DNA from: an uncultured Desulfuromonas sp.
Lineage (GTDB): Bacteria; Desulfobacterota; Desulfuromonadia; Desulfuromonadales; Desulfuromonadaceae
Reading direction: 5' to 3'
NCBI RefSeq assembly: GCF_963678835.1
Contig: NZ_OY787469.1
Coordinates: 3,534,001 to 3,598,000 of the forward strand
DNA: 64,000 nucleotides
Both the position numbers and the translations under genes were made by a program. Under the pieces are notes generated by a model. That model was not told the DNA's origin and did not search any database. It saw nothing but the letters and a program-made list of their open reading frames with translations. Positions 8,377-16,514 of the stretch are shown piece by piece (position 1 is the stretch's first letter; each line of letters opens with the position of its first letter).

Positions 8377-9504
8377 ATGCACATCGCCGTTGCCAAAGAG
8401 ATCAAAAACAATGAATACCGGGTCGCCATGACCGCAGAAGGCGTGGCACGCCTGACCGGACAAGGTCACCATGTCAGTGTCGAGCAAAATGCCGGAACCG
8501 GCAGCGGTATCAGCGACAGCGATTATCTTAATGCCGGTGCCCATATTGCATTCGACCGCGCGAAGCTGTTTCAACAAGCCGACCTGATTGTCAAAGTCAA
8601 GGAGCCGCAGCCCGAAGAACTCCCTCTGCTTCAGGCAGGCCAAACACTCTTCACCTATCTGCACCTCGCGGCGCTACCCGATCTGACCCGCCAACTGCTC
8701 GACAGCGGCGTCACCGCCATCGGCTATGAAACCGTCACCGCGCCCCATGGCAACCTGCCGTTGCTCCATCCCATGAGTCTGATTGCCGGACGCATGGCCG
8801 TGCAGACCGGCGCATCTCTATTGGAAAAAGCCCATGGCGGACAAGGTATTCTACTCAGCGGCGCTCCCGGAGCCGGTCGCGGACGGGTGGTCATTCTCGG
8901 TGCCGGAACCGTTGGAGAAAATACGGTTGAAATCGCAGTTGGCATGGGGGCGGAAGTGGTTGTGCTCAACCGAAGCGCCCGTCGTCTCGAACAGCTCGAA
9001 CAGCGCTACGCCAGCCGCATCACCACCCATCTTCTCAGTGAAAAAGCTCTCCACGAGCAAACCCGTCAGGCCGACCTGCTCATTGGTGCCGTGCTGGTTC
9101 CCGGAGCCAAAGCCCCGCAATTGGTCAGCCGCGACATGGTGGCCGCCATGAAGCCGGGCAGCGTCATCGTCGATGTCGCCATTGATCAGGGCGGCTGCAT
9201 TGAGACCATTCGCCCCACCAGTCACGCCAATCCCACGTACATCGCGCACGACGTTATCCATTACGCCGTCACCAATATCCCCGGAGCCGTGTCACGCACC
9301 AGCACTCTGGCCCTCACCGGCCGAACGCTGGCATTCATTGAGCAACTGGCCGCCCATGGCACCGAACAAGCCTGTCGGCGCAACCCCCATCTGGCTAATG
9401 GGGTTAACGTTCACGATGGAATCCTGTACAATCGTCAGGTTGCCGAAGCCCACAGCCTTAAATCCGCACCGCTGGCATCCTGGCTTGCCACGCCGCACTC
9501 ATAA
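8377..9504 (+). CDS. ald: Alanine dehydrogenase
   Basis: 375 residues, the usual length for the NAD-dependent enzyme interconverting L-alanine and pyruvate plus ammonium. The N-terminus MHIAVAKEIKNNEYRVAMTA is typical. The substrate Lys lies in IVKVKEPQPEE (about residue 75), the catalytic His in TYLHLAALPD (about 96), and the Rossmann NAD loop in VVILGAGTVGENT (about 171-183). The conserved VDVAIDQGG and HYAVTNIPGAVSRTST motifs follow. The start has AGGGAGATC upstream. It is cytoplasmic and lies 12 bp before a thioredoxin-fold gene, probably in one transcript. Confidence 0.95.
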   Translation: MHIAVAKEIKNNEYRVAMTAEGVARLTGQGHHVSVEQNAGTGSGISDSDYLNAGAHIAFDRAKLFQQADLIVKVKEPQPEELPLLQAGQTLFTYLHLAALPDLTRQLLDSGVTAIGYETVTAPHGNLPLLHPMSLIAGRMAVQTGASLLEKAHGGQGILLSGAPGAGRGRVVILGAGTVGENTVEIAVGMGAEVVVLNRSARRLEQLEQRYASRITTHLLSEKALHEQTRQADLLIGAVLVPGAKAPQLVSRDMVAAMKPGSVIVDVAIDQGGCIETIRPTSHANPTYIAHDVIHYAVTNIPGAVSRTSTLALTGRTLAFIEQLAAHGTEQACRRNPHLANGVNVHDGILYNRQVAEAHSLKSAPLASWLATPHS

Positions 9505-9516
9505 TCAGGAGCATCA

Positions 9517-9774
9517 ATGACCATCACATTTTACCGAACAGCCCTGTGCCCACGCTGTTTTTTGGCCAAACGAGCCTTAGACAAGATCGTCGCCGACACA
9601 GACATCACCGTTGAAACCGTCGAAGTGGCCACCACAGCTCTCTCCAGCTGGCGCAACGGAATCCGTATGATTCCGGCCTTAAAAATTGGTGATGAGATTC
9701 TCAGCGGCGTATTGCTCGACGAACAACGCATTCGCAAATTTATTGACCAGCAGAAGAAGGACGCATCCGCCTAA
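9517..9774 (+). CDS. Glutaredoxin/thioredoxin-fold protein with CPRC motif
   Basis: 85 residues. It starts ITFYRTALCPRCFLAKRAL, i.e. beta strand, then an active-site-like CPRC and an alpha helix, as in glutaredoxins, and has the cis-Pro loop in GIRMIPALKIGDEIL. It is a probable cytoplasmic thiol-disulfide exchange or redox-sensing protein. It follows ald by 12 bp with CAGGAG before its ATG, so it is likely co-transcribed; a functional link with alanine metabolism is not established. Confidence 0.75.
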   Translation: MTITFYRTALCPRCFLAKRALDKIVADTDITVETVEVATTALSSWRNGIRMIPALKIGDEILSGVLLDEQRIRKFIDQQKKDASA

Positions 9775-9778
9775 AGTA

Positions 9779-10810
9779 TTAGCGGTTGTTATGGGCAAAG
9801 CCATTGCCGTCGAAAGACCAATCGCTAAAGGCAAACATAAAAGGGTGTTTTAACGTACGGAAAAACCATTGATTGCGATGGTTGAACCCGACAACGCGGC
9901 TCATCGTTGAAAAATCGAGTTGCCAGCCATCCTCACAGCGTTCAAAAAAATACGGCGACCACTGGCGCTGATCCAAAGAGAAGCGCACCACCGCCAACGG
10001 CCCCTGTTCAAACACTTCCGCCTGCGCCAGACTTCTTTCCAGATCACGCCGTTCATTATTCTGCTGGGCATCCGTCACCAGCCAGCTGGCAAAAAACTCG
10101 CGAGTTGCCGGCGTGTACAATGTTAATTCTGCATCTTTGACATGCTCTTCAAGAATCTGCCGATAACATTCCAACGCTGCCAACGGCGTTGGTTGGGGCA
10201 CAAAACGACTGCGAACCGACTCTGACATCGGACCGCTAAATTCAGGAGACAGCGGCTTGTTGATAGGAACGGCCGTCACCGCCCCGCCCCCACCGGAATA
10301 GCGCCCTGCCATGCCATGTATCGGCACCACCTCATTTTCCGGCTGTTCAGCAACCAGCAACTCCAGACTGGCCTCAATCCCGTCACCAACCCGGTTCGCG
10401 GCAAAAAATGGGGCCATCTGATCATGCTCAATCCGCGCCACAACCACATCACTAAACACCCCTTCGAGGTCATAACCGATTTCAACGCGCACCTGCTCAG
10501 ACACCGGATCAACCATCAGCACCACACCGCGGGCGCCACCGGCCAGTTGCCCAACGTGGTGTTCCTCCATCCAGCGCAACGCCGCAGCATCAATATCCAC
10601 CGGCGTCTGTTTCAGGGTTACCACCTGAAGTTGAACGCCATGATGCTCCAACATCGAATGCGCCAATCCCTCAATACGTTGTGTCGCCTGCGCTGACAAC
10701 AAACCGGCCTGATCGACAACAGCACGTTCATCAACTGTTGACCGCTCACAGCCACAGGCAAAAAACAACAACACAAACACAGCGAGAAGGCTAGAGGTCT
10801 TCACCCCCAT
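9779..10810 (-). CDS. TPM-domain lipoprotein
   Basis: About 343 residues when started at the ATG at 10810 (a GTG at 10804 is also possible). The signal peptide ends in a lipobox (LLFFACGC). Next comes a TPM_phosphatase/YgcG-type domain (VVDQAGLLSAQATQRIEGLA, then GVVLMVDPVSEQVRVEIGYDLEGV). The C-terminal half has no recognised domain and ends in a segment rich in aromatic residues. TPM domains are found in envelope proteins and photosystem repair factors; enzymatic activity here is not shown. It overlaps the 3' end of the DUF4124 gene by about 20 bp, so the two form an operon. It converges on ald and its partner. Confidence 0.72.
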   Translation of the reverse strand: MGVKTSSLLAVFVLLFFACGCERSTVDERAVVDQAGLLSAQATQRIEGLAHSMLEHHGVQLQVVTLKQTPVDIDAAALRWMEEHHVGQLAGGARGVVLMVDPVSEQVRVEIGYDLEGVFSDVVVARIEHDQMAPFFAANRVGDGIEASLELLVAEQPENEVVPIHGMAGRYSGGGGAVTAVPINKPLSPEFSGPMSESVRSRFVPQPTPLAALECYRQILEEHVKDAELTLYTPATREFFASWLVTDAQQNNERRDLERSLAQAEVFEQGPLAVVRFSLDQRQWSPYFFERCEDGWQLDFSTMSRVVGFNHRNQWFFRTLKHPFMFAFSDWSFDGNGFAHNNR

Positions 10811-11168
10811 CATCGTCATCAGATTCATCTTCAGGCTCTTGCTGGTCAAGATCGGTATTATCCTCTTGCGCGTTTGTCTCATCAGTCGCCTCAACAGTCT
10901 CGTCTTCATCCTCCGCCATCACCTCAGGCTCTTCAGTCGTCATGCCCTGATCGCTCATGGACGACGCGCCACTGGCAGCCTCCTCCTGGGAAGGTTTTGG
11001 ATCTGGGTAAGAACGATCCTCGAAATTCTTCACATTGGCAGAAGAACCGGGATGACGATCGCTGTAATGGATCACCCCTTTACCATCCACCCATTTATAC
11101 AACGGTCCGGCAACAATCATAGCCGGGAACAGACACACCAAACACAAGCAAACCACAACACAACGCAT
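10791..11168 (-). CDS. DUF4124-domain secreted protein with acidic tail
   Basis: About 125 residues from the ATG at 11168, chosen because GGAGGAAG lies just upstream; in-frame ATGs further up lack this. A signal peptide is followed by the DUF4124 signature GPLYKWVDGKGVIHYSDR (about residues 23-40), then a long Asp/Glu-rich low-complexity tail. Secreted or periplasmic; no enzymatic activity is known for the family. It overlaps the TPM lipoprotein gene. Confidence 0.72.
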   Translation of the reverse strand: MRCVVVCLCLVCLFPAMIVAGPLYKWVDGKGVIHYSDRHPGSSANVKNFEDRSYPDPKPSQEEAASGASSMSDQGMTTEEPEVMAEDEDETVEATDETNAQEDNTDLDQQEPEDESDDDDGGEDL

Positions 11169-11327
11169 GGCTTCCTCCATCGTCCAAAGATTGATGCCTA
11201 AAAAACCGTTCACTTTTATCAATAAATACTCGAAAACAATCCAAAAGACCAGCGCTGTTATGGCAGTTATAATCAGAGACGATAACGTGCAGCTCTTCCC
11301 TCGACAATTACCTATCTACGCGAAGAC

Positions 11328-11368
11328 AACCAAAAAGAAAGCGCCGTTGACAAGCATGTCAACGGCGC
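11328..11368 (-). terminator. Terminator for the zinc-ribbon gene (minus strand)
   Basis: A perfect 12-bp stem GCGCCGTTGACA (11341-11352) with its complement at 11357-11368 and an AGCA loop. On the minus strand it is followed by a T-rich run (A-rich at 11328-11340 on the plus strand). It lies 26 bases after the stop of the gene at 11395-11709. Confidence 0.85.
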
Positions 11369-11394
11369 GTCGTTTCAAAACGGGGCACATCACA

Positions 11395-11709
11395 CTACAA
11401 CGCACACTCCTCCTGTTCAGGTTCGGGATAAGGCTGCGGATCACACAACAATTCCGGATTCACAGCCACCTTACGGCATTTGCCACAAATATAGCGAAGA
11501 TTGTTGGGAAAATTCTGACAGCTTTCCGGTGGTTTCAGACTCGCCGTCCCACACCAATCACGCCGGCACCCTTTGCCAAGAGGTTGACACAAACGATCCA
11601 CATCCAATGATACCGCGCCACAGCGGGCACACATAAACGCCTGGGTATCATCCGGAACCGGAATGCATTTCGAAAGATCTTCCATGCGATCATGCTTTTC
11701 TTGCGTCAT
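11395..11709 (-). CDS. Cys-rich zinc-ribbon protein, function unknown
   Basis: 104 residues from the ATG at 11709, with AAAGGAG upstream. It holds two CxxC-type clusters (FMCARCGAVS and YICGKCRKVAV), each followed by a DRLCQPLG/PELLCDPQP segment, plus extra Cys in GCRRDWCG. The repeated layout suggests a duplicated zinc-binding unit. It is cytoplasmic and of unknown function. It is transcribed towards its own terminator and lies just outside the CRISPR array. Confidence 0.65.
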   Translation of the reverse strand: MTQEKHDRMEDLSKCIPVPDDTQAFMCARCGAVSLDVDRLCQPLGKGCRRDWCGTASLKPPESCQNFPNNLRYICGKCRKVAVNPELLCDPQPYPEPEQEECAL

Positions 11710-11798
11710 AGACAACTCCTTTAAAAGATTTGGAATGTAAGATGATTTCTTACAAGTTTAGCATGAACGAAGGGAATGACGAGTTTAGAGCTTCCTAG

Positions 11799-12306
11799 TT
11801 TCTAAACTGCCTATACGGCAGTGAACCCAAAAACAACCAAGTACAGGGTGGTATAGATTTTCTAAACTGCCTATACGGCAGTGAACTTTAAACGTTTTAA
11901 TCGTATACTTTGTGTTCTTTTCTAAACTGCCTATACGGCAGTGAACGGCAAGCGGCTCCTTCCCGGCCTCCATGTGTTTTTCTAAACTGCCTATACGGCA
12001 GTGAACTCTCTGCTTCCGTCCGTACTTGGGAACGGTCTTTTCTAAACTGCCTATACGGCAGTGAACGGCAAGTGGTTCTTTCCCGGCCGTCATGTGTTTT
12101 TCTAAACTGCCTATACGGCAGTGAACGTCAGAGACGACCTAGCCCTGTGCCACAAATGTTTCTAAACTGCCTATACGGCAGTGAACATTTTACCGACGAA
12201 CGCCGCAAGGCCATTCGTTTTCTAAACTGCCTATACGGCAGTGAACAAACACGCCAGCAGGAACAGGCGGCAACGCTTTTTCTAAACTGCCTATACGGCA
12301 GTGAAC
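11799..12306 (-). CRISPR. Type I-F CRISPR array, 9 repeats and 8 spacers
   Basis: Nine identical 28-bp repeats begin at 11799, 11859, 11919, 11979, 12039, 12099, 12159, 12219 and 12279, separated by eight 32-bp spacers (exact 60-bp period). On the plus strand the repeat starts TTTCTAAACTGCC and ends GGCAGTGAAC. The transcribed (minus) form starts GTTCACTGCC, forms the CTGCC/GGCAG hairpin cut by Cas6f, and leaves an 8-nt TTTAGAAA handle. The leader is on the high-coordinate side, next to cas6f, so the newest spacer is 12247-12278. Spacers 11947-11978 and 12067-12098 are near-duplicates. Confidence 0.98.
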
Positions 12307-12434
12307 TACAGTAATCATTTTCTAACTATTCGATTATAAAAGAGCTTTTCTTGTCTTGGCCAATAAAGGGTCTAAAAAGACCGACCAACTATTTCTTTAA
12401 AAACAAGAACTTACGATTACGGCTAAAAAAAGGG
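12307..12434 (-). promoter_or_regulatory. CRISPR leader region
   Basis: 128 bp of AT-rich DNA between the last repeat and the cas6f stop, with no reading frame. By position it is the leader: it should hold the array promoter and the sequences that direct insertion of new spacers. No individual promoter element is clear. Confidence 0.65.
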
Positions 12435-12977
12435 TTAAAAATACGGCACCGTAGTCACACTACTGAGCCCATAGCTATTAAAGACGCCACCATTGGCAAC
12501 AGCCACTTCTTTTTGCTCAATAAAAAGCGGAAACTTTTGACCACTTGACTGGCTTTGTAACTGAAAAAAGGGCTGCTTTAAATCTTTTCTTTTTGCTAAA
12601 AGATTATTTGCCTCCTCTTCAGTCATGGAACCTCTCCGAACCGCCCTTCTGAGGCGAGCCGCCGTCATTTTCGGCTGTACTCGTTGCACAAGTAAATACT
12701 TTCCAGTTTCTGGAACAGGCTGGACAGGCGAAACAGAGGTGTAGTCTCTAAGTCCCTTCAGCCAGTTGCTTTGCATCAATGTTTCCAGCAAAACCAACCC
12801 GCCGTGCAGGCGGATAAGATCACCTGGGATGTTCCCGGCTCTTGGAAAACTGACACCGACTGCACCATTCCCAAGGGTAACTAACGCCCTGTGCAGCTTT
12901 GAATACACGGCACTGATCAGAGTCGTTTCTTTAAATTCGGAATCGGGCAGCACTTTTATTTCAACAAAATAATCCAT
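12435..12977 (-). CDS. cas6f: Cas6f (Csy4) CRISPR RNA endonuclease
   Basis: 180 residues, normal for Csy4. It starts MDYFVEIKVLPDSEF as in the family. The catalytic His is in YSKLHRALV (about residue 29), the Arg-rich RNA-binding helix is RLRRAVRRG, and the Ser/Phe active-site segment is QSQSSGQKFPLFI. It cleaves each repeat at the base of its hairpin and stays bound to the 3' end of the crRNA in the Csy complex. AAGGAGGGG precedes the start. It lies 11 bp after csy3 and is the last cas gene before the leader. Confidence 0.95.
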   Translation of the reverse strand: MDYFVEIKVLPDSEFKETTLISAVYSKLHRALVTLGNGAVGVSFPRAGNIPGDLIRLHGGLVLLETLMQSNWLKGLRDYTSVSPVQPVPETGKYLLVQRVQPKMTAARLRRAVRRGSMTEEEANNLLAKRKDLKQPFFQLQSQSSGQKFPLFIEQKEVAVANGGVFNSYGLSSVTTVPYF

Positions 12978-12988
12978 AAAGCCCCTCC

Positions 12989-13987
12989 TTAGTCCGCTTT
13001 ACCAAAAACTCCGCCGCGGATGAGCGTGGCAATGACGTAGTGCTGTTGCTCCACATCCGGCGCCTTGTCTTTAATGATCCAGTTATCGAGAAGATTGTAG
13101 AAATCCATCTTGTCTTTGGGCTGACGGTAGGCTTTTCCGCGATTAGTCACGGAACCGTAAGGTTCAACAGCAATGGGACCGATTTCGTCGGCTTCTGGAT
13201 ACCAGGTGTCGATGGTGCGCAAAGCATTGCCAATTTTCTGCGAATGGATGGCTGCGGTGTTCTGAACTTTATAAAGAACCTTGCTTTTATCTGATTTCCC
13301 CTTATCCAGAATCAGCTCTTGTGACGGAAACACCTCTTGCCCCTGCCCGAGGCGGACAAAAGCATCAACCCGCACAAAAGCAAATCCGTCACCACTCAAT
13401 CCCTGTTCGATGACCTGACTCAAAGCAGCCAGATCACCTGTCGAGGCGGAAAAATTACGCAGACTGAAGTTTTCGCAATCAAAGCGCCAAGTCTGCTCTT
13501 TGTGAGACACCACAATTTCAATAGCTTCGGCACCGACACGGTTGCGCCACAGGAAACGTCCGTTAGCGATATTTTCAGCGTAACGGTTGGCCAGTTCCTT
13601 GAAACCCTGCAGCTCTGTGTAGGTGCTTATTTTTTCCGCCAAAGCCTGCTGGTACTCGGGATTGTTGCAGGAGGAAGGAATCAACCCGCTGATAATGCGG
13701 AGGGTAAAGCTCACCTTAAGGGTATCGGCATCAAAAGGCAAAGCAGCGACATCGACGCGTTGCAGGTTGGCTTTTTGGATTTCAGCATCGAGTTTAGCCG
13801 GATCATTGCCAATAGTGGCTTTCATACGGTTTGATATCGTGCCGCGTACATCCTTCTGCTCTATCGTAATCGCCTGCCATAGTTCAGCTTTATTCCGGTT
13901 ACCCCAATTGCCGGAGAACATCAAAGCATCGGAAGGGTTCAGTCTGCGATCAAAAGCTAGGACGGATGCGGTTTGCAGATTGGCCAT
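12989..13987 (-). CDS. csy3: Cas7f (Csy3) backbone protein
   Basis: 332 residues, the standard size for the Csy3 backbone subunit, of which six copies wrap the spacer in the I-F complex. The family start [18 protein letters not shown] and the GNWGNR segment are present, as is [15 protein letters not shown] in the C-terminal third. Subunits of this kind flip out every sixth crRNA base, which matters for the guide described at 16468-16486. Csy2 ends 27 bp upstream and cas6f starts 11 bp downstream. Confidence 0.95.
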   Translation of the reverse strand: MANLQTASVLAFDRRLNPSDALMFSGNWGNRNKAELWQAITIEQKDVRGTISNRMKATIGNDPAKLDAEIQKANLQRVDVAALPFDADTLKVSFTLRIISGLIPSSCNNPEYQQALAEKISTYTELQGFKELANRYAENIANGRFLWRNRVGAEAIEIVVSHKEQTWRFDCENFSLRNFSASTGDLAALSQVIEQGLSGDGFAFVRVDAFVRLGQGQEVFPSQELILDKGKSDKSKVLYKVQNTAAIHSQKIGNALRTIDTWYPEADEIGPIAVEPYGSVTNRGKAYRQPKDKMDFYNLLDNWIIKDKAPDVEQQHYVIATLIRGGVFGKAD

Positions 13988-14014
13988 GGTTTTTCTCCTT
14001 TTTGAAGAATGTTG

Positions 14015-14989
14015 TCAGTTGATTTCAACAGGAATCTGATAAGTGTTTTGGCACAGATACCAATCCTCTTTGTGCAGGTAGTGCCAAAAGATATGACGAA
14101 TATCCTTAACTCGGTGTGGGCTGAGCCACTGGCCGATTGAATAGGTCGATTCCGCAAAGCGAAAAGGAGTCTGGCTATCGCGCGTATGGGTCACCTCGCC
14201 CGCCTCGTAGAGCGGAGAAATAGCTTTATAGCCGGTCATGATCGGCACCAGCCAACCCTGCCCCGGTTTATCCACGCGTACCCACTCGGCAGGCGTATCC
14301 GAATCTGGCGTTACCTTTTCCTCACTCTGTGTCTGGGCGCTGTATTTGAGAGCGGAGAAATCGAGCCAGGCATCCAGCAGTTCTGCGCCCGGTTGCTGTT
14401 GGCAGAGAACATCGAAATGCTCCTGCAACAGCTCCCGACGCTCCACCAACAAAAAGCCGGGCAGCAGGCTGAGCATCAGGCGGCGAAAAACTTTTTCCCG
14501 CTGTTCCGGAATATCTGACAATGGCACATACTGAACCCGCCCCATGTCCAATATTGTTCCGCCAGCCAGGCGCATGGTGAGAATTTTGTCGCTAAGCTGC
14601 TGTTCAAACAGGCGTTGGTCCTGCTGATCATCGTCGGTATCGAAATCAATGGCATTGATGCTGAAGTCGCATTCAATCACCAGTGAAATATCAAGGTGAA
14701 CGCGCCCCTCTTCGTTGAATGGTGCGGTTTTCCCTTCTTTAGTGAGAGGGTTACGGGTGAGAGCGAAAACATATTCCCCATAACCGGAAGGTTGACAGGC
14801 CTGCACCTCATGTTGATGGCAAATGACAGCACAACCGCCAAGCGTCACCCGGTGCTGTTCCTGCACAAACCGGGACAAAGCATGGCTGAAACCGAGAAAA
14901 TGGGTGATAGCGGGAAAGCCCCAAGTCAGGCCGGAGATGGCATTGGCATTCTGCACCTGCAGATGTTTGAGAACGAGAAGCGCCTTCAT
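14015..14989 (-). CDS. csy2: Cas5f (Csy2) subunit
   Basis: 324 residues from the ATG at 14989, which overlaps the csy1 stop (ATGA, 14986-14989); upstream in-frame codons belong to csy1 sequence. It starts MKALLVLKHLQVQNANAI, with the SGLTWGFPAITHFLGF motif typical of Csy2. Csy2 binds the 5' handle of the crRNA together with Csy1 at the PAM end of the complex. It is translationally coupled to csy1, consistent with their heterodimer. Confidence 0.95.
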   Translation of the reverse strand: MKALLVLKHLQVQNANAISGLTWGFPAITHFLGFSHALSRFVQEQHRVTLGGCAVICHQHEVQACQPSGYGEYVFALTRNPLTKEGKTAPFNEEGRVHLDISLVIECDFSINAIDFDTDDDQQDQRLFEQQLSDKILTMRLAGGTILDMGRVQYVPLSDIPEQREKVFRRLMLSLLPGFLLVERRELLQEHFDVLCQQQPGAELLDAWLDFSALKYSAQTQSEEKVTPDSDTPAEWVRVDKPGQGWLVPIMTGYKAISPLYEAGEVTHTRDSQTPFRFAESTYSIGQWLSPHRVKDIRHIFWHYLHKEDWYLCQNTYQIPVEIN

Positions 14990-16314
14990 ACCTCCACCTC
15001 CAGATCCTCTTTGAGCAGAGCCAGTTTTCGCTTGAGCAGCCTGGTCCACTCATGATGGGTTTTGTCATCGGGAAAAAGTTTTTTCGACTTGTCACCAATT
15101 TTATGATTGAGCCAGGAGGCAAACTGTTGTGCGATTTCCGGCTGCCAGTCATTCTGTTCCCGCTCCAGCCTGAAATCGGCATCCTCAGCGCCACGGTACG
15201 GATCCAGCCAGAGCTGTTCCGCCCTGCTCAATTCGCAATCGCGACTCCAGCCCGCCTGTTCTTTCATACCTTGAATTTCGGCGGCAAAAAGCAACAGAGT
15301 ATCGATCAGTTCATCCACCAGCTCACCGCGAAAATCCCGCCGTTCCTTGATACTGGGCTGTTCATAAATTCTTTCCAGATACGACTTTAAGAAATCCGCC
15401 GTTTTTCGGCACCGGCGGGTATAACCGGCCCAGAAAGACCTCTTTCCGGTTACGGGAGGTTTGACTTGATGCTGCCAAACCGGGGGCTGGCACGAGAGGA
15501 AAAACCCGCGTCCATAGCGAGTGGTATTTAATTTGGAGATATTCTGAGGCTTGGTGCCGCCAAAGCTCTGCTGTGCAACATTGGGATAAAAGGCAACCGT
15601 GGCAGGATGAAACAATCCCTTTTTACGTGCTTTCCGGGCGGCTTTGGCCTCATCGGAATAGGCGGCATGGGTCAAACGCAGGTAAAGCGCCTGACTCAAA
15701 GAGGTGGCATAAAGTGGACTGAGCAGATGATAGCCTTCCGCAACCGGAAAATAGATCTGCTTTGAAAGCTGGCCGGAAGCGAGTTCACTGCTCTGCAATG
15801 CCAGGCTGAATCCCTGCAGCCACTCCTGATATTGTTCCTCGCTATTGGCTAGAGCTTTTAGGGTTGCACTGTGCCCAGTGGCAATCTCATCCAGCAGAGA
15901 ACCACCGTCACTTTGCAGTTGAAGAAGCCCGGCAACATCCAGCGCCGCAGCATTGCCGACTACATCAAGTTCCAGCTTTTTGAGAGACGAGGAGGTCAAG
16001 TAGCTTTCCGTTGGCCTTTCTTTCTCCTCCCGGCTCAGAATCCCCATGCTGCGGGTATCAGAATGGGTGAATTTGGGCGCGTGAGTGACGAGATTGATCT
16101 GCTTGGCCCGCTTGGCCGCGTCGGTCAGCCAGGTATTCCACTGATATTTCTGCTCTAGCTGCTCACGTTCTTCAGCGAGCTGCGGAGCAAGGCCAAGCCA
16201 GTCGTCCGGTGACGCCGTGCCCTTTTGCTTTTCGGCTTTCTTGTCAAAATCCTCCAACTTATCCGTGGCGCGTTTGTCGATGTAGGCTTTGATTTTTTCT
16301 TGTAGTCGAGTCAT
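14986..16314 (-). CDS. csy1: Cas8f (Csy1) large subunit
   Basis: 442 residues from the ATG at 16314, chosen because AGGAGGGC lies five bases upstream. Csy1 recognises the 5'-CC PAM and recruits Cas2-3. The family pattern is visible: an N-terminal helix TRLQEKIKAYIDKR, LVTHAPKFTHSDT, SLSQALYLRLTHAAYSDEA, and the basic NISKLNTTRYGRGFFLSC region. It is the first gene of the csy1-csy2-csy3-cas6f operon, separated from cas2-3 by about 200 bp that holds its own predicted promoter and two degenerate CRISPR repeats. Confidence 0.94.
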   Translation of the reverse strand: MTRLQEKIKAYIDKRATDKLEDFDKKAEKQKGTASPDDWLGLAPQLAEEREQLEQKYQWNTWLTDAAKRAKQINLVTHAPKFTHSDTRSMGILSREEKERPTESYLTSSSLKKLELDVVGNAAALDVAGLLQLQSDGGSLLDEIATGHSATLKALANSEEQYQEWLQGFSLALQSSELASGQLSKQIYFPVAEGYHLLSPLYATSLSQALYLRLTHAAYSDEAKAARKARKKGLFHPATVAFYPNVAQQSFGGTKPQNISKLNTTRYGRGFFLSCQPPVWQHQVKPPVTGKRSFWAGYTRRCRKTADFLKSYLERIYEQPSIKERRDFRGELVDELIDTLLLFAAEIQGMKEQAGWSRDCELSRAEQLWLDPYRGAEDADFRLEREQNDWQPEIAQQFASWLNHKIGDKSKKLFPDDKTHHEWTRLLKRKLALLKEDLEVEV

Positions 16315-16340
16315 GTAGCCCTCCTTTCTCATTTAGGTAA

Positions 16341-16370
16341 AGGGTAACTCTTGCCTTCAATACAAGTCAA
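16341..16370 (-). promoter_or_regulatory. Predicted csy1-csy2-csy3-cas6f promoter
   Basis: On the minus strand, TTGACT (16370-16365) and TACCCT (16346-16341) are separated by 18 bp. Transcription would start near 16333, giving a short leader that includes the AGGAGG before csy1. The -35 lies three bases from the PAM of the candidate self-target at 16373-16393. Confidence 0.5.
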
Positions 16371-16380
16371 CACCTAAAAT
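16351..16380 (+). promoter_or_regulatory. Weak divergent promoter candidate for the guide RNA
   Basis: TTGCCT (16351-16356), an 18-bp gap and TAAAAT (16375-16380) on the plus strand could start a transcript near 16387 that runs through the degenerate repeats. The -10 is inside the candidate self-target. This is a weak match and is offered only because the guide RNA needs a plus-strand promoter. Confidence 0.25.
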
Positions 16381-16393
16381 AACTATTTATTTA
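16373..16393 (+). promoter_or_regulatory. Candidate self-target (CC PAM plus protospacer) at the csy1 promoter
   Basis: CC at 16373-16374 is the I-F PAM. The next 19 bases (16375-16393) match the spacer between the degenerate repeats at 16/19. Mismatches are at spacer positions 6, 16 and 19. Position 6 is flipped out of the duplex in type I complexes and does not need to pair. Binding here would place the PAM end of the Csy complex against the -35 of the csy1 promoter. Confidence 0.6.
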
Positions 16394-16440
16394 TATCAAA
16401 AAAAACGCCTAGTTTTACTAGCTGAAAAAAGCTATAAAAA

Positions 16441-16514
16441 GGCAACTGTCGCAAGGCAGCTTAGAAATAAAAGAACTATTTAGTTCTTTCACTGCCGAAC
16501 AGGCAGGCTGTAAT
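16441..16514 (+). ncRNA. Candidate self-regulatory guide RNA: degenerate I-F repeat, 19-nt spacer, degenerate repeat
   Basis: The first degenerate repeat, 16441-16467, matches the array repeat (transcribed orientation) at 21 of 28 positions with one gap. It ends GCAGCTTAGAAA, so the 8-nt handle differs at one base, and CTGTC/GGCAG can still pair. The second, 16487-16514, matches at 20 of 28 and keeps the CTGCC/GGCAG hairpin intact. Between them are 19 nt, TAAAAGAACTATTTAGTTC (16468-16486). Guides of this kind (creA/creR, degenerate repeats around a short spacer inside cas loci) are known in other CRISPR subtypes. The spacer matches the csy1 promoter, so autorepression fits better than a toxin-antitoxin. 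Alternative: the AAAGAACTA/TAGTTCTTT palindrome is only the cas2-3 terminator. Confidence 0.6.

Noticed and set aside
11785-12314. Open frames on both strands running through the CRISPR array
   Set aside because: The 60-bp period keeps the frame open artificially; the peptides are repeats of the array translation.
16394-16440. A creT-like toxin gene next to the degenerate repeats
   Set aside because: No start codon with a short frame is present between the csy1 promoter and the first degenerate repeat; the target is the cas promoter itself.
16441-16514. Reading the degenerate repeats as a remnant of a normal I-F array
   Set aside because: The 19-nt spacing is not the 32 nt of an array, both repeats are diverged while their hairpins are kept, and the spacer matches the adjacent promoter with a PAM; a decayed array would not explain this.
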